Below are positions 21,562-32,260 of a stretch of 64,000 nucleotides of DNA, in pieces. The notes below the pieces were generated by a model, which ran no database searches, was not told the DNA's origin, and saw only the letters and a list, made by a program, of their open reading frames with translations. Origin of the DNA: Aphanomyces cochlioides (lineage: Eukaryota > Oomycota > Saprolegniomycetes > Saprolegniales > Verrucalvaceae); assembly GCA_019828595.1 (NCBI GenBank), contig JAHQRK010000010.1, positions 1,674,001 to 1,738,000 of the forward strand. The letters run 5' to 3'. Both the position numbers and the translations under genes were made by a program. Position 1 is the stretch's first letter; every line of letters begins with the position of its first letter.

Positions 21562-22840
21562 TTAAAACTCATATCCACAAGCACGAAACGAATTCAAAAT
21601 CATCTCCGGCGTGATTCTGTCCCATGATGCTTTGATCCACGAAAGAACGAGCTCTCGTGAAGGCGATGGAACCTTCTCGCGACCACGCAAATTGACGCTT
21701 GCCCACATCGTGTACTGGTGACGAATGTAGTCTTTGAACGGCTTGTTCACACCAACATCCAAAGGCTGTAGGACACAAGTGAAGCCACCTACAATTTCAA
21801 TTAGAGTTTTAATTTTCGCCATATACCTGGAATGATTTCACATTCTGTACCCGCTTTGGAGCATGCAGCATTTGTCTTTGCTGTCTTGTGACACGAATAG
21901 TCATCCCATAGCAATAACGACGAGCTCTGGCCTGACACGTATGGAAGCCACACACGTTTAATCCATTGTGAGGTTGTTGCGTCATCCATCCATGCGTTAT
22001 ACTGGCATAGTACATGTATTCCATTTGTTGCTGCCCACTCTGACAATGAGGATTCGATTCTGGCGCCAGGAACGCCTTTGAAGACAACCAAAGGGGCCAT
22101 TTTTTTCCCATCAGCGGAAATTGCGAGAGCCACAGTGGTGCGAGGGTTGGAGGAAGAGCACTTTCTAGCAGGCACCGTTTTAGATCCTTTGACAGCAACG
22201 GTTGTTTTGATTTCTGGCTCCACATTCACTGGAGTCTCATCCATATTGACAATAAAAGACTTGGAAACGTCGGCAAGAGTTCCAAAGGGATCAAACGTTC
22301 TCGCAGGCTTTCAACAAAGTCTCTGCGCATGACGGCAAGATTGGCAGAGAGCTTCTGTGCGCATCTTGTCGGGCGGCGTATCACCAGATTCCGTCTCTCC
22401 ATAAATTGATAGACCCATTTTGATAGAGCTGAGGGGCTGCCACCATGGAATGTCGGGTTCAAGCTCAGAGCTTTGATGATGAGCATGTTGGTGCTAATTG
22501 CTATATCGTCGTCCCTCAGCTCTTTCCAGTGCTCATAGACTTCGTCCTCGACATCTCTGTTGGACTCATTGATCTGTCTGCCAGTGTTTAAAGAGTGGCT
22601 GCTGGGGTTGGTCTTTGCTCTTAGCTTGAGCATTTCCTTTGCGTGAACCCATCGTTTGACCTGTCCAGTGTCGAGGCCGTGTGCTTTGGCTGTGCGATAG
22701 AAGGACTTTGGCTCAGGTTGCCTTTCATAGTCAATCACGACCCTCAGCTTATACGAAACGGTGTAGGTCTTTTTCCGACCGGTCGATTGCCTGCCGCTTG
22801 CCTCTGCGACGCCTTCAAAGTCGTCTCGCTCCGATTCCAT
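21562..22840 (-). pseudogene. pogo/Tigger-like transposase, one intron, one frameshift
   Basis: The first part (22840 to about 22290) has a basic start, an N-terminal DNA-binding region (KLRVVIDYERQPEPKSFYRT and DTGQVKRWVHAKEML) and a CENP-B-like second domain (WKELRDDDIAIS and SPSALSKWVYQFMERRNL). A one-base shift after FVESLRER separates it from the catalytic part, with FIVNMDETPVN (first Asp), LLLWDDYSCHKT (second) and VLQPLDVGVNKPFKD (third), a DDD triad as in pogo. A 48-nt intron (21836-21789, GTATAT...TTGTAG) joins IIPG to GFTCVLQPL. The frameshift near 22285 makes it probably inactive. Confidence 0.82.
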
Positions 22841-23037
22841 GCGCAGTCAGAAAGTGAAAAGATCTCATTTTTCACCCATTATTATCCAATGAATGCTCAT
22901 TTTTAACTTTGATTCAATATCTGATTTCCCTTTGACTTGTCACCATTTTTCGAAATTTTGCTTGGTGACAACCTTACGGGAAATACGGTAAATATGATGC
23001 CGCTCAAAATAGTGATAACGTAAGGAAGTGGGAAGAA

Positions 23038-23071
23038 GCAGGTCGAAGGAATAGGCTTTCCTTCGACCTGC
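23038..23071. repeat. Hairpin with 13-bp arms
   Basis: GCAGGTCGAAGGA (23038-23050) and TCCTTCGACCTGC (23059-23071) are exact inverted copies around an 8-base loop, just right of the pogo element. Function unknown. Confidence 0.7.
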
Positions 23072-23075
23072 TTGC

Positions 23076-23244
23076 GTCACAATTTGTGACTGGCGTCGTC
23101 TCCTTCCAAAGTCAAGCGACTTCCAGGCAACAACCTTTGCCGCCAACCCTGCACACTTATTTAGAGAGAGGTCGTCGTCTTGAAATCCTCATTTGGAAGG
23201 CTGTCAACCAAGCTCTCGACAGTTTTTATCCCCCTGAGCGTTAA
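23076..23244 (+). pseudogene. L6: C-terminal fragment of a START-like family copy
   Basis: The frame ends LPPTLHTYLERGRRLEILIW-KAVNQALDSFYPPER before TAA at 23242-23244. It aligns with the C-terminus of L10 (LPPSLLTCLERRRRMERLMR...), so this is the end of an exon 4. Nothing recognisable as exons 1-3 remains immediately upstream, where the pogo element sits. Whether the transposon broke the gene or landed in an existing relic cannot be said. Confidence 0.65.
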
Positions 23245-23641
23245 TTTGTAATGGAGAAAAACTAATCATCCCCAATGCATTGCCCAACATCTCATTCAAG
23301 TAAGAGGACCCAGCTGCCTTCTTGAGATAGAGGAGCTAGCCAAGGGCCAGCGAGTCCTCCATTTCGTCTACGTCGAGTCCCCCTTGCGACCTCTCCTTCT
23401 CACCATCAAATCCCCTCAAGCCCCTCTCGGAAAGCCTCTGTCAGGAGCGTTGGAAGGGTAACTAGCGCTTCATTCACCAGCTTTGCCGAGCTGCGTAGCT
23501 CGCACAGACTGCAAACAAACTAAAGACAGCGGCGCCTGATGACACTGGAAAGGTTAGATCGGTCAAAATATACCAAAGTTCAGTTCTGAAGTCGCTCAAG
23601 ATAGTGACAGACAACTCAACTTGAGAACAGAGAAGGGGACG
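23245..23641. other. Upstream region of L7
   Basis: A plus-strand frame at about 23307-23462 reads CLLEIEELAKGQRVLHFVYV and on to a stop; it looks protein-like but is only about 53 codons with no start. Otherwise this is the 5' flank of L7. Confidence 0.3.
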
Positions 23642-25018
23642 ATGAGCTCGATGGAAGTAGCGGCGATTGAGGTGGATCTATGGGATATTCAGGCTGACCT
23701 GAGCTTTCTCTTCGACAGCAGCAACAATGCTGTTGCTGGAGACGTCTCGACAAAAGTCAAGAGTGGCTCTGTGGATGCTGATGAGTCAAAGTTGCAGCCG
23801 CGAGGCAATCCATCTGAAGCCCGCCAACGCGCAGAGAGAATGGAATTGCTCCGGCAAATTGAAATCCTGACCAAACAGCTTGCAGATATTAAGAGGAAGA
23901 CATGCATCACGGAGGACATGACGCGGTGGAAGAACGTAGCGAGACGTCTACGATGTGAATCGCAAAAAGCTGTGAAAGATCGTCGAAGCCTTCTTGAAGC
24001 TATTCACGCGAATGAACTATTTATTGCAAAGATGGCGACATTAGCGCGCAAGAAACCCAACGTCCAGGTCAGTCTTGTAGACTTCGCATTCGTTGTCTGA
24101 GCTCTTTTAGCCCGCTTTAGTTTTCCATGCAAATGTCGACGAACTCCCGGCGGATCCAAGACGACGGAAGGTCGCTCTTCATGCCGTCGCCGACCATCAG
24201 CACAGTCGCAAGGACATGGAATTCATCAAGGCTGGGCTTGTCGACCAAGTGGAAAATATCCTCCAAGTGCATCACTCGGCAAACTTGAGCGAACGAACTT
24301 TGAAGCATGAATATGCCAGTAATATGACATTGGCAGCGCCATACGAAGTCGTGGGTAGAGCTCTTTGGCAGGCCTTTAGAGGTGGCCAAGCTTCATCCAT
24401 GCCAAGAACGGCTCAAGTGGTTTGTCGTCTCTGTAAGATTGACGCTTGACTCGACGGTAGGCGTATGAGAAGTTGGACAGCCACACACTCTACGAAAGGT
24501 TCAGAGACTCGAGGCATGGAGTGAAATATCTTTCAAACCTCGTGCTGAAATACTTTGTCGACATGCGCGAACATGTGGTCGTCTTCTGCTCCATCCCACG
24601 CGACGAGAGAGTCTCGGAAGCGACCAACTTTCCTCTCAAGAAACACGCAGCGTGGTAAGTCTCGATTTGCTCCTTGGGCGGTGGTGTATTTCGCTGTAGG
24701 GTTTCCGTCGAGCCAGTGGATACAATAAATTGCCGAGTGTCCTTCTTGCTCCATGTTGTATTAAAAGCCAACTCAACATCAAGCGGGCGCAAGCTTCTGG
24801 ACGAGATGCTTACCTCTGACGAAACGTGCCACCTCCAAGCAGCGCTTCCAGAAGGCGGACTCTATGATGTGCCATTGCATTTTCCGCGCTGTGTTCAAGA
24901 AATGCCTGGCTACGAGATGTTTGCAGAGCATTCGACCCAAATGAAGATTGCGCTCTTGGACTCTGTCAATGCTGCCGTTCGAGACTTTCACAGGCAACGA
25001 GTTTGGCGAACAATTTGA
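23642..25018 (+). CDS. L7: intact coiled-coil/START-like family gene, 415 aa
   Basis: I join 23642-24067, 24111-24419, 24461-24654 and 24700-25018; the introns are 43, 41 and 45 nt and the total is 416 codons. The N-terminus has LWDIQADLSFLFDSS (about residues 14-28) and RRLRCESQKAVKDRRSLLEA within the coiled coil. Exon 2 has VALHAVADHQHSRKDMEFI, exon 3 HTLYERFRDSRHG, and exon 4 ends DFHRQRVWRTI. The acceptor at 24110 is chosen over a nearby TTTAG because only it keeps the frame. An upstream in-frame ATG at 23621 would add seven residues. Closest neighbour in the window: L9, judging by the shared RRLR helix and exon 4 pattern. Confidence 0.85.
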
Positions 25019-26745
25019 GAGACGTATTTCATACACTGGCATGCAGTCAGCACATCTCCATGAGAGTGAAAGATTCAACGGTATCATGCTCGTAAAACTT
25101 GGTCGACGATGGATTTCTCCAGTTTCAAGTGGCCGGCAAAGCAGGAGGTAAATCAAGCACTAATTAATTCAGCAAACTTACAAGTGGACTTGTAGAGCGG
25201 ATCAAACTTTGGTGGCCATATCTCGTAGCTGATTTCTCTGGAGCATCAAAGCCCCGCAGAGGAAAATCCCTTGCACGCCCCTCTGTCCGCCACAAACGTT
25301 TGAGCTCAATTTCTCTTTATTAGAAGCTGAATCCACAACAGTACGCTTATCCTTTGGAGCCTTTATTACAACTCGAGTTCTTTCCCGCCTTTCTGGCATT
25401 ATGCGATGGTATTATTTCCAACTTTCGCTGATGTCGAGCAAGTCGAAGCGTTGACACAAGGATGATGATGGAAGATGAGGATGTATGGGATGTCCACGCC
25501 GACCTGCATTTCCTCTTTGAGAGCAGTGGCAAGAGGCATTTGTTTGTTTGTTATCGCCTTGCCTGATCGCAACTACGTCGTCCACCAGGGCTTGATAAAA
25601 AAAGATTGTGATTGACAGAAGATTGAAATTGTCCTCGGCAATCATTGATTGTGGCGGGGACACAATCTCTCCCCGAGATTGAACATATTGTTCCAATATC
25701 TTGGACTTCAATAGATTGACGCCCATGCACGATATGAGTGCAAGGAATGCTTCTTTCGACCGTTTTGTTTGCTCCTTGCGTCTTGCACCCCAATCATCAC
25801 GAGTGCTTTCTAATTTCCCTGGGCCGATCAAACCGAATGACACATTCTGCGAAGTGATGGACACCTGGAAGTAGTGCGCCGTTCTGCAATAGACCTTGAC
25901 AACGAAATCAAGAAGCGTGCTCGCAGTCGCGTCAATACTATACAGCCGTATGAAGACGTGAGTGGCATCACTCCAACCTCTGTTGTTAATAGATTGACAA
26001 TGCTTGATTGTCGAAAGACTGGGGGTACAATCCAACAAAACAATCTATATTGTAACACCCCTGGTCGTCCACGAGCCCACCAACAAGTCACTTCATTCCC
26101 CGCGACATTCACCTTAGCACGTTTAAACGATTGGAATCCGTGAGCTCCGTTTGTCCAAGACGATTGAGAACTTTAGTCGCTTGGACAATCTGTTCCTCGC
26201 GGCGAGATGGCCCCCCAACTTTGTCGTCTTCTCTAGCCAAACACCGTCGTTGTCTCCATCATAAAGAGGCGAGGACGCTCCGACCAAAGGTCAAGTCGCT
26301 CCTCTGACGGTGATCATGGTGTACTGGATTTTCGCGCAAGCCATCAATGAATATACTGTCAAATTCAATTATTATTAAATATTGAGGTCACGTACCAGTC
26401 GATATCTTGCGAATTCAAAATGTAAATCATCAGGGACAATATGTCGTCAAAAGCAGCTCAAAATTTACTTCAGCGCAATCAGGAGCGTCGCGCTATCGAG
26501 CGCGTTAACGCTATTCCGGACTTATTGAATGACTAGAAACTCGGCTCAGCGATATACTCTGTTGGAAATACTCTCATAATTGATACGAAGAAGAGCTTAT
26601 ATACTCTAAAACTAAATACTTTTGGAGTGCGCGAATATCGAGGAGCACTGTAACAAACGTGACACCGTGATTTCCTTCCATGAAGTTCGCGGCATGGGAG
26701 CTGGCAAAGAAGCCGATCGAACGAACTATCATCGCGACGACCGAC
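25019..26745. other. 1.7-kb gap with L8 fragment and one uncharacterised minus-strand frame
   Basis: 25462-25536 (+) is L8, the first 25 codons of an exon 1 (MMMEDEDVWDVHADLHFLFE), after which similarity stops. A minus-strand frame 26038-25412 (208 codons, containing SITSQNVSFGLIGPGKL and ISCMGVNLLKSKILEQYV) reads as a plausible protein but begins within low-complexity sequence and overlaps L8, so it may be an inserted exon or chance. 26441-26536 is a 31-codon frame. Nothing else was identified. Confidence 0.45.
25462..25536 (+). pseudogene. L8: exon 1 start fragment of the START-like family
   Basis: Twenty-five codons match the family N-terminus (VWDVHADLHFLFESSG) and then stop matching. 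It is most likely a truncated copy. Confidence 0.65.
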
Positions 26746-28143
26746 ATGGCAGCATTAGATGAGACTTTGTGGGATATTCAAGCCGATCTACACTTCCTCC
26801 TTGAGGATAGTCAAGATATCATTGAAGACCTTGATGTAGTCTGGGATGTTGTCACGACGACCGAGGACGAGTCGCCAGAGGAAGCAAAGGAGGTGCCGAG
26901 GTCATCCCCACGCAACAAGCGCAAGTCCCATGAAGCCCGACTGCGGGATAACAAAGCACATTTACTCGAGGAGATTCAAGTCTTACAGGGAGTCCTCAGC
27001 GCTGCCAAGCACAAGACGTTGCAGCACCACAGCACGACGCGATGGGAAAAACTAGCTCGTCGGCTACGAAGTCAGCTGCAGAAGGCATTACACGACCGAC
27101 AAAACCTCCAAGAGGCCATTCATGCCAACAAAGTGTTCATCTCCAAGATGACCACGCTCGTGCGGAAGAAACCCAAAGTCCACGTAGGTTCACTTGATGC
27201 CAAACAGTGTATCGAGCTCATGTCTGTAGCGCGCGCTCTCTCTCCATACAAGTGGCAGTATACTACCAGCAGAGCCAACTTTGCGCCGTGCGGCCATTCA
27301 AGCGATGGGCGACAACTTGTTCAGCCTCAAGGACGTGACATTTGTCGTCGCGGGTGTCCTGGATCAAATGGACAATTCGGTCCGAGTCCGCCACGTTTTT
27401 GACTTGAGTCAACGAACGCTAACGCATGAAATCACAAGCAACATGACGTTGCCCGCGCCGAGTCATGTCGTGGGCAAAGCGATGTGGCAAGTTTATAATG
27501 GCGAACAAAAATCCAGCGTCCCCGCGACAGCTCAAGTGGTGCGTCGATGCTCGTCGAGACAAGATTGAACTCTTGTTTAGGTGCACGAGCGGCTGGACGA
27601 CGACACAGTCTACGAACGATTCAAATACAACAGGGATGGCGTCATTTGCCACGCCAACAGCGTGATGAAACACTTTGTGGACGGTGAGATGCACACAGTG
27701 GTTGCGCGCTCTGTTCCAGACGACGAACTACTTGGCGAAAAGGCGAGCAATCCCATGGAAAACCATAAATGCTGGTACGCCGTCACGTTTTCAGCTAAAC
27801 TCAACCATGTTGTAGGGTCACTGTCGAGCCCATCGACAAATATAGCTGCCGTCTCACGTTCGTCATGCAGATTGTGTTTCGCGCCAACGCGACTCCAAGT
27901 GGTCGCTCGTTGCTGGAGGAAATGGCCAAGTCAGCTCGCAACATCACGATGGAATCCAAGCTCCCAGACGGCGGCATCTTTTCCGTCCCGATGAATCTCC
28001 CCCAATGTATCCGTGTCCTTCCTGTCTACGACACGCTCGTGGAGCGATGCGAAATCATCCGATACGACCTCATGGACAATCTCAATGCCGCTGTTCAAGG
28101 GTTTCAAAAGCAAAGCTATTCATTGTTTGTCATGCGACCATGA
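26746..28143 (+). CDS. L9: intact coiled-coil/START-like family gene, 422 aa
   Basis: I join 26746-27183, 27230-27538, 27581-27774 and 27816-28143; the introns are 46, 42 and 41 nt and the total is 423 codons. The start is chosen at MAALDETLWDIQADLHFLLE by comparison with siblings, although the frame is open upstream to 26680. The coiled coil carries WEKLARRLRSQLQKALHDRQ. Exon 2 begins with an unusual segment, RALSLHTSGSILPAEPTLRR, in place of the common WxxYKLVA motif, yet keeps the 309-nt length. Exon 3 has DTVYERFKYNRDG. Exon 4 ends with a helix, MDNLNAAVQGFQKQ. The odd exon 2 start may reflect a compensated indel. Confidence 0.85.
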
Positions 28144-28571
28144 CATTGTAGTACAATTTCTATTCTATACTTTGAGGATGTCGCTATGGCTGCCGTCGAG
28201 CATCCTTCTTCTTTACAGTCGCTCTTGTTGACATTTGTCGTTGTTGAATTTGTCGCCGTGTTTTCCAACGTTCCCCCTTGCTCCCCCCTTTGTCCCCCCT
28301 CACATGGATGTCGTGGGGGATGGCGTGACTTGCTAGTGGGCTGGAGGATGACGTAGTTGTGATCAATCAAGGGGATAGCTAAGAAACAATTCTCCCTGGC
28401 AAAGTGTCGCTTTCGATCTGTGGTTTAGAGCCACGGAGGCGAGTAGACAAGCTGCGGAACGAAATTGTCCATGCCGATTTCGATGGAATTCCATGTGGAA
28501 CGAGAATGACATAGGTCGATGGATGACGACAAAAAGTTGACTTTTGATTTGAAATACTTGGAGAGAGTTCG
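28144..28571. other. Intergenic between L9 and L10
   Basis: No reading frame of note. A C/T-rich run with CCCCTTGCTCCCCCCTTTGT lies at about 28274-28300. The last 100 bases are the upstream region of L10. Confidence 0.5.
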
Positions 28572-29935
28572 ATGGAGGATGCATGGGACATCGCGGGCCG
28601 ATTTGACCTTCTTGATTGCCAAAGACGATGAATTGAGTAAGAAGCTAGCGCATGTGAGTGCTGTCTTGGCGTCGTTCAACGACGAGTCGACTGAAGCGCC
28701 GCAGACTCAAGCGACCGACACCACACCAGTTCAAAGTCGATGCCCTCTCGCAAACAAGCCAACGACGAAACCACCGCCGAACGCTAGAAGTTGTCGACAA
28801 ACTACCAAGCTGAAATCTGCCATCTCCAGACACAAGTTGAACACTTGAAGCGACAACTCGATGCAGCTCAAAAGTCCGTCGCCGATTCAGTCGACATGGC
28901 CTCTTGGAAACACATCGCATGCGTTGAACTGCAAGCCAAGCGCCGCGCGCTCGACATGAACGACCAACTCAAAGGTAACATTCAAGACAACAAGTCGTTC
29001 ATCCAGGAGATGCAAACGTTCTTTAGCAAACGACCGCGCTTGACGGTACCAATCGCGTTGCGGCTGCGCGTTGTCCCTCACTTGTTTCCATTAGATCGAA
29101 TCGGACATTCAGTCGGAGGAATGGAAAGAGTACAAGTTGGCAGCCAAAGCGTCGCTCCGAGTCGCGGCGATCCATGCGATTGCCGATCGACAGTACGGTC
29201 GGATGGACACTGCGTTGATCAATGCCAACTTGGCCGGCGTGAGCCACAACGTCTTCAGAAAACGATTCGAGTTGCGACCGACAAAGTCATCGTCCAGCTC
29301 ATCAACCACGTCACACTCGCAGCGCCGTATCACGCCGTGGGCACAGCCGTGTGGCAGACCTTCCACGTCCTTCATCTCACTGAAACAAGCCAAGCGGTAG
29401 CGCGCGCTCTCGCTCTGATGGCTGGCTCATGACGCTCTTTGTAGACGACAGAGGTCGTGGACTCCAACACCATCTACGACCAGTGCGTCGAGACTCCAAC
29501 ACGATCTCCAAGCTGTACCCAGAGGCTCGGCGCGATGTCATCGTGTGGCGGACTGTCCATGAAGATGAATTGTCGCCGCATATGATGAAAGACGCCGTGG
29601 ACGACCAGTGGGGCTGGATTACAGTCTCGCAGCTTGACAACCCCAAGCACTGCCGCTTGACTCTGCTCATGCAAATCATGGCCGACGCGAGCGACTCGGC
29701 CCCACCGCAGCTCAGAGTCGACGCGACAGTCGATAGCATCACGACGGCGTTGGAAAAATTCTCGTGCTCTCTCATGCCGCAACGATCGCTGCCGACGACG
29801 GAGCCGCTGGGTGAATTGAACAGAATCGAATTGCCGCCGAGTCTCCTCACGTGCTTGGAACGACGACGGCGCATGGAACGCCTCATGCGCCGCGCTGTCG
29901 ACCGCGCCATTCTTGATTTCAACCCAAGAGCCTAA
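28572..29935 (+). pseudogene. L10: START-like family pseudogene lacking intron 3
   Basis: The start MEDAWDIAG is followed by a one-base shift to ADLTFLIAKDDELSKKLAHV. A TAG (about 28788) then precedes KLSTNYQAEICHLQTQVEHL in another frame. Exon 2 starts after an acceptor near 29095 (EEWKEYKLAAKASLRVAAIH) and shifts after HNVFRK. Exon 3 has a deletion after NTIYDQCVET. From there, WRTVHEDELSPHMMKDAVDD runs without a break through the Trp that normally ends exon 3 (DQWGW) into ITVSQLDN, so intron 3 is precisely absent. The exon 4 part is open to 29935. With at least three frameshifts and one stop it cannot be functional. Confidence 0.83.
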
Positions 29936-29940
29936 ATTGA

Positions 29941-30718
29941 CATGGAGTTTCACCGCAAGTGGCTCATGACGGCGGCGGTGGCTCATCCCGTGGAAAGACT
30001 CGATGGCGGCCTTGATGGACACTCGATGGGTGGCTTTGAACTCGAGCGCTCTCTCCATCAATGTATCGTAGCAAGGATCATGACGCGGAAGCACGACAAG
30101 TCGGACGGAAAGATAAACTCCTCATCGGTGGGCATGTCCACGGCGGCGTTGACGGCGCTGGGACGATTCTTCAATGGCTTGGACAGACAAATTTTGCGGC
30201 GGACGATCTGTCGGCGGACACTTGGCAGGATTAAACGCCGCGTGGACGAGGAATGTAAAGCGGCATGAAGATGCATCCACAGGGACGATGGAGATCCGAC
30301 GAGACGCGTCAGTCGGTTGGATCCACGAAAGTTCGCCATACCAACTACTTCGATCTTCCACGATGCACTTGTCCATGTCTGGCACGAGCGCGTCGTCGGC
30401 AATGCTGCGCAGTAACTCCCGTTCATCGAGCGCTCGACGGACTTGATTCCGTTGATCTTCTACCTCTCTGTCGAGTAGTTCGTACTCTCCGGTTGCTTCG
30501 AGTTGACTCTCCAGCGCTCGCACTTGATGCTTCCGATCGGCAAGTTCTTGCCGTCGGAGCGCTTCAAACGGTCGGCGACTCGACTTCGCCTTGGTGTCTT
30601 GAACTTCTTCCCGTTAGGGATGGTTCATCCGACGAGGTTTCCTCTGTGGCTGCTGTGACGCCCGGCAAGACATCCCAGGGGAGAACGTCGGCGGCTTTTT
30701 GAACCGAGAGATATCCAT
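29941..30718 (-). pseudogene. L11: internally deleted START-like family pseudogene
   Basis: Reading from 30718 down, an exon 1 relic (AADVLPWDVLPGVTAATEET, as in L12) shifts frame before FEALRRQELADRKHQVRALE. At RRALDEREL it jumps straight into the end of exon 3 (LRSIADDALVPDMDKCIVED). The last part of exon 1, all of exon 2 and most of exon 3 are gone. Intron 3 is still present but its acceptor has decayed to TCG. Exon 4 (RISIVPVDASSCRFTFLVHA) shifts near 30120 before CYDTLMERALEFKATHRVSI. Its 3' end meets that of L10 tail to tail. The nearest relative is L12. Confidence 0.8.
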
Positions 30719-30801
30719 GACGGATGCCGCTGAAGTTCATGCAGCCACCGACTCCATGGAATATCACGACGACTACATTCACATTGACCTTAGTAGACGC
30801 T

Positions 30802-32158
30802 TCAGACGACGAGTCGTTGGCTTCTCTCGATCCTGTTGAACGCTTCCGCCGCTGCAAGGATCGATTCTCGATGGGCAGCTTTGAATTGCATCCCTCGATC
30901 GAGGAATGTGTCGTAGCCTGGTGGAATGATCATGTCTTGTACGACAAGTCCGTCGGGAAGATGGATTTGTGCGTTGACGTTGACTCGTGTGTAGGATGCT
31001 TCAATCGCTCGGACGGACAAGTCGCACGGCGCATCTGCGATCGTTGGAAACTTGGACGGATCAAAGACGGAGTGGATCAAGAAGGTAAACCGACAGGACG
31101 TGTCGTCCAGAGGAACGATCGCCATCCAACTACTTCGGTCAATGTCATCCGCCATGCCTGGCTCGGCGTCGTCGTTGGTGATACTGCGCATCACGATCAC
31201 GTGCTCGTCATTGTCGGTGAAGTACTTTCGCACGATGTTGGCATGGCAAACCACGCCATGCCGCGTTTCGTGGAACCTCTCGTAGACGGTGTGGTCATCC
31301 AAGCGCTCCAGAGTCTACCGACAGCAGTCAAGTCGAGAGCGTGCATTGCTGACGTACCATGTGAGTATGCGGAGCGAGCGGCGGTGACTTTTCACCATTG
31401 AAGACTTGCCACAGCGCTTGACCGACGACTTCGCAAGGAATTGGCAGCGTCACTTGGGTTGTGATCTCAAGCATGGCGACGGGGCGGTCGACTCCAGGCA
31501 GTGGACGGACGCGGAAGAGATTCGCGTGGTAGTCCAGGAGACCCGCTTGGATGAATTCCGTGTCCTTGCGGTCAAACTCTCGGTTGGCGATGGCGTGGAT
31601 CGCCGCGTGTCTTCTTGTCTTGTCCGCGACGAGTTTGTACAAGCGCCAGTCGTGGACGGCTTCACTCTAGACGCAACGTGACGCTCCTTCCTCATGGAGA
31701 TCTCATACCTCAAACTTTCGTCGTATCTGGGATGACATGAGCGCAATGAATGACAGATTCGCGTCGATGGCTTGCTGGAGGTGCTTTCGCTCCTCCAGCG
31801 CTTTGCGGACTTGATTCCGTTGATGTCTTGCAATCTTCTTCCACCGCGGAACGTGTTTGTCCAGAAGCTCGTAGACTCTCACCGCTTCGAGCTGGCTTTC
31901 AAAGAGTCGAACTTGCTGCTTTAGATCGGCGAGTTCTTGCCGTCGGAGGGCTTCAACTGGTCGGCGGCCAGATTTCGGCAGCGTTCCTGTTGCAGTCTTG
32001 CACTTCTTCGTGTTTGGTGGAGGAGGTTCGTCGGAATTGGTGTCTTCAGTCGCGGCCGAGTCAACCGCTGCATCCTGCAAGCTATCCCACGGGAGATCGA
32101 TCGTCTGTGGAAGGAAGCTGTCCAGGTCAGGATGCACGTCGAGGAGATCGTAGTTCAT
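30802..32158 (-). CDS. L12: intact family gene with two introns, 423 aa
   Basis: I join 32158-31709, 31666-31358 and 31314-30802; the introns are 42 and 43 nt and the total is 424 codons. Exon 1 has DVHPDLDSFLPQTIDLPWDS, a Lys-rich block and WKKIARHQRNQVRKALEERK. Exon 2 has AAIHAIANREFDRKDTEFIQ. The last exon fuses family exons 3 and 4: the Trp of DRSSW is followed directly by MAIVPLDDTSCRFTFL, so intron 3 is cleanly missing. The C-terminus ends FNRIERSQRLVV. The frame continues upstream of 32158, but this Met matches sibling starts. It is transcribed away from L13 with 102 bp between start codons. Confidence 0.85.
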
Positions 32159-32260
32159 GCTGCCGCTTTGGGCTCCTTCCTCTGGAAGAGATTGGTCAAA
32201 ATATCCTCTTGGCCATCTGCCCGAAGTTAGAAGAACCCCGTCGAACTCTGCGATATCTCG
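32159..32260. promoter_or_regulatory. 102-bp divergent promoter region of L12 and L13
   Basis: The start codons of two intact family genes face away from each other across 102 bp. Any core promoters must lie in this interval or within the 5' coding ends. No TATA-like box is evident. Co-expression of the pair is an inference from spacing. Confidence 0.5.

Larger units (their letters stand above)
20948..22988. mobile_element. 2041-bp pogo-like (DDE_1) transposon
   Basis: Perfect TIRs of about 26 bp starting CCGTATTTCCCGTAAGGTTG are flanked by TA (20946-20947 and 22989-22990). It carries a transposase on the minus strand and a separate 127-codon frame on the plus strand between the left TIR and the transposase. 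A secondary motif, TTGAGCTGTCACCA, lies inside the left end (about 20985-21000) and is echoed near 21080. The element looks young from its TIRs, but its transposase carries a frameshift. Confidence 0.88.

Noticed and set aside
22078..22332. Plus-strand frame inside the pogo element
   Set aside because: It is antisense to the conserved catalytic part of the transposase.
26560..26655. Sequence starting TGTTGGAAATAC and ending GTAACA, like a tiny LTR
   Set aside because: It is only 96 bp, has no target duplication, no partner LTR and no retrotransposon genes nearby.
30724..31401. Long plus-strand frame of 225 codons
   Set aside because: It is the antisense of the well supported L12 3' exon.
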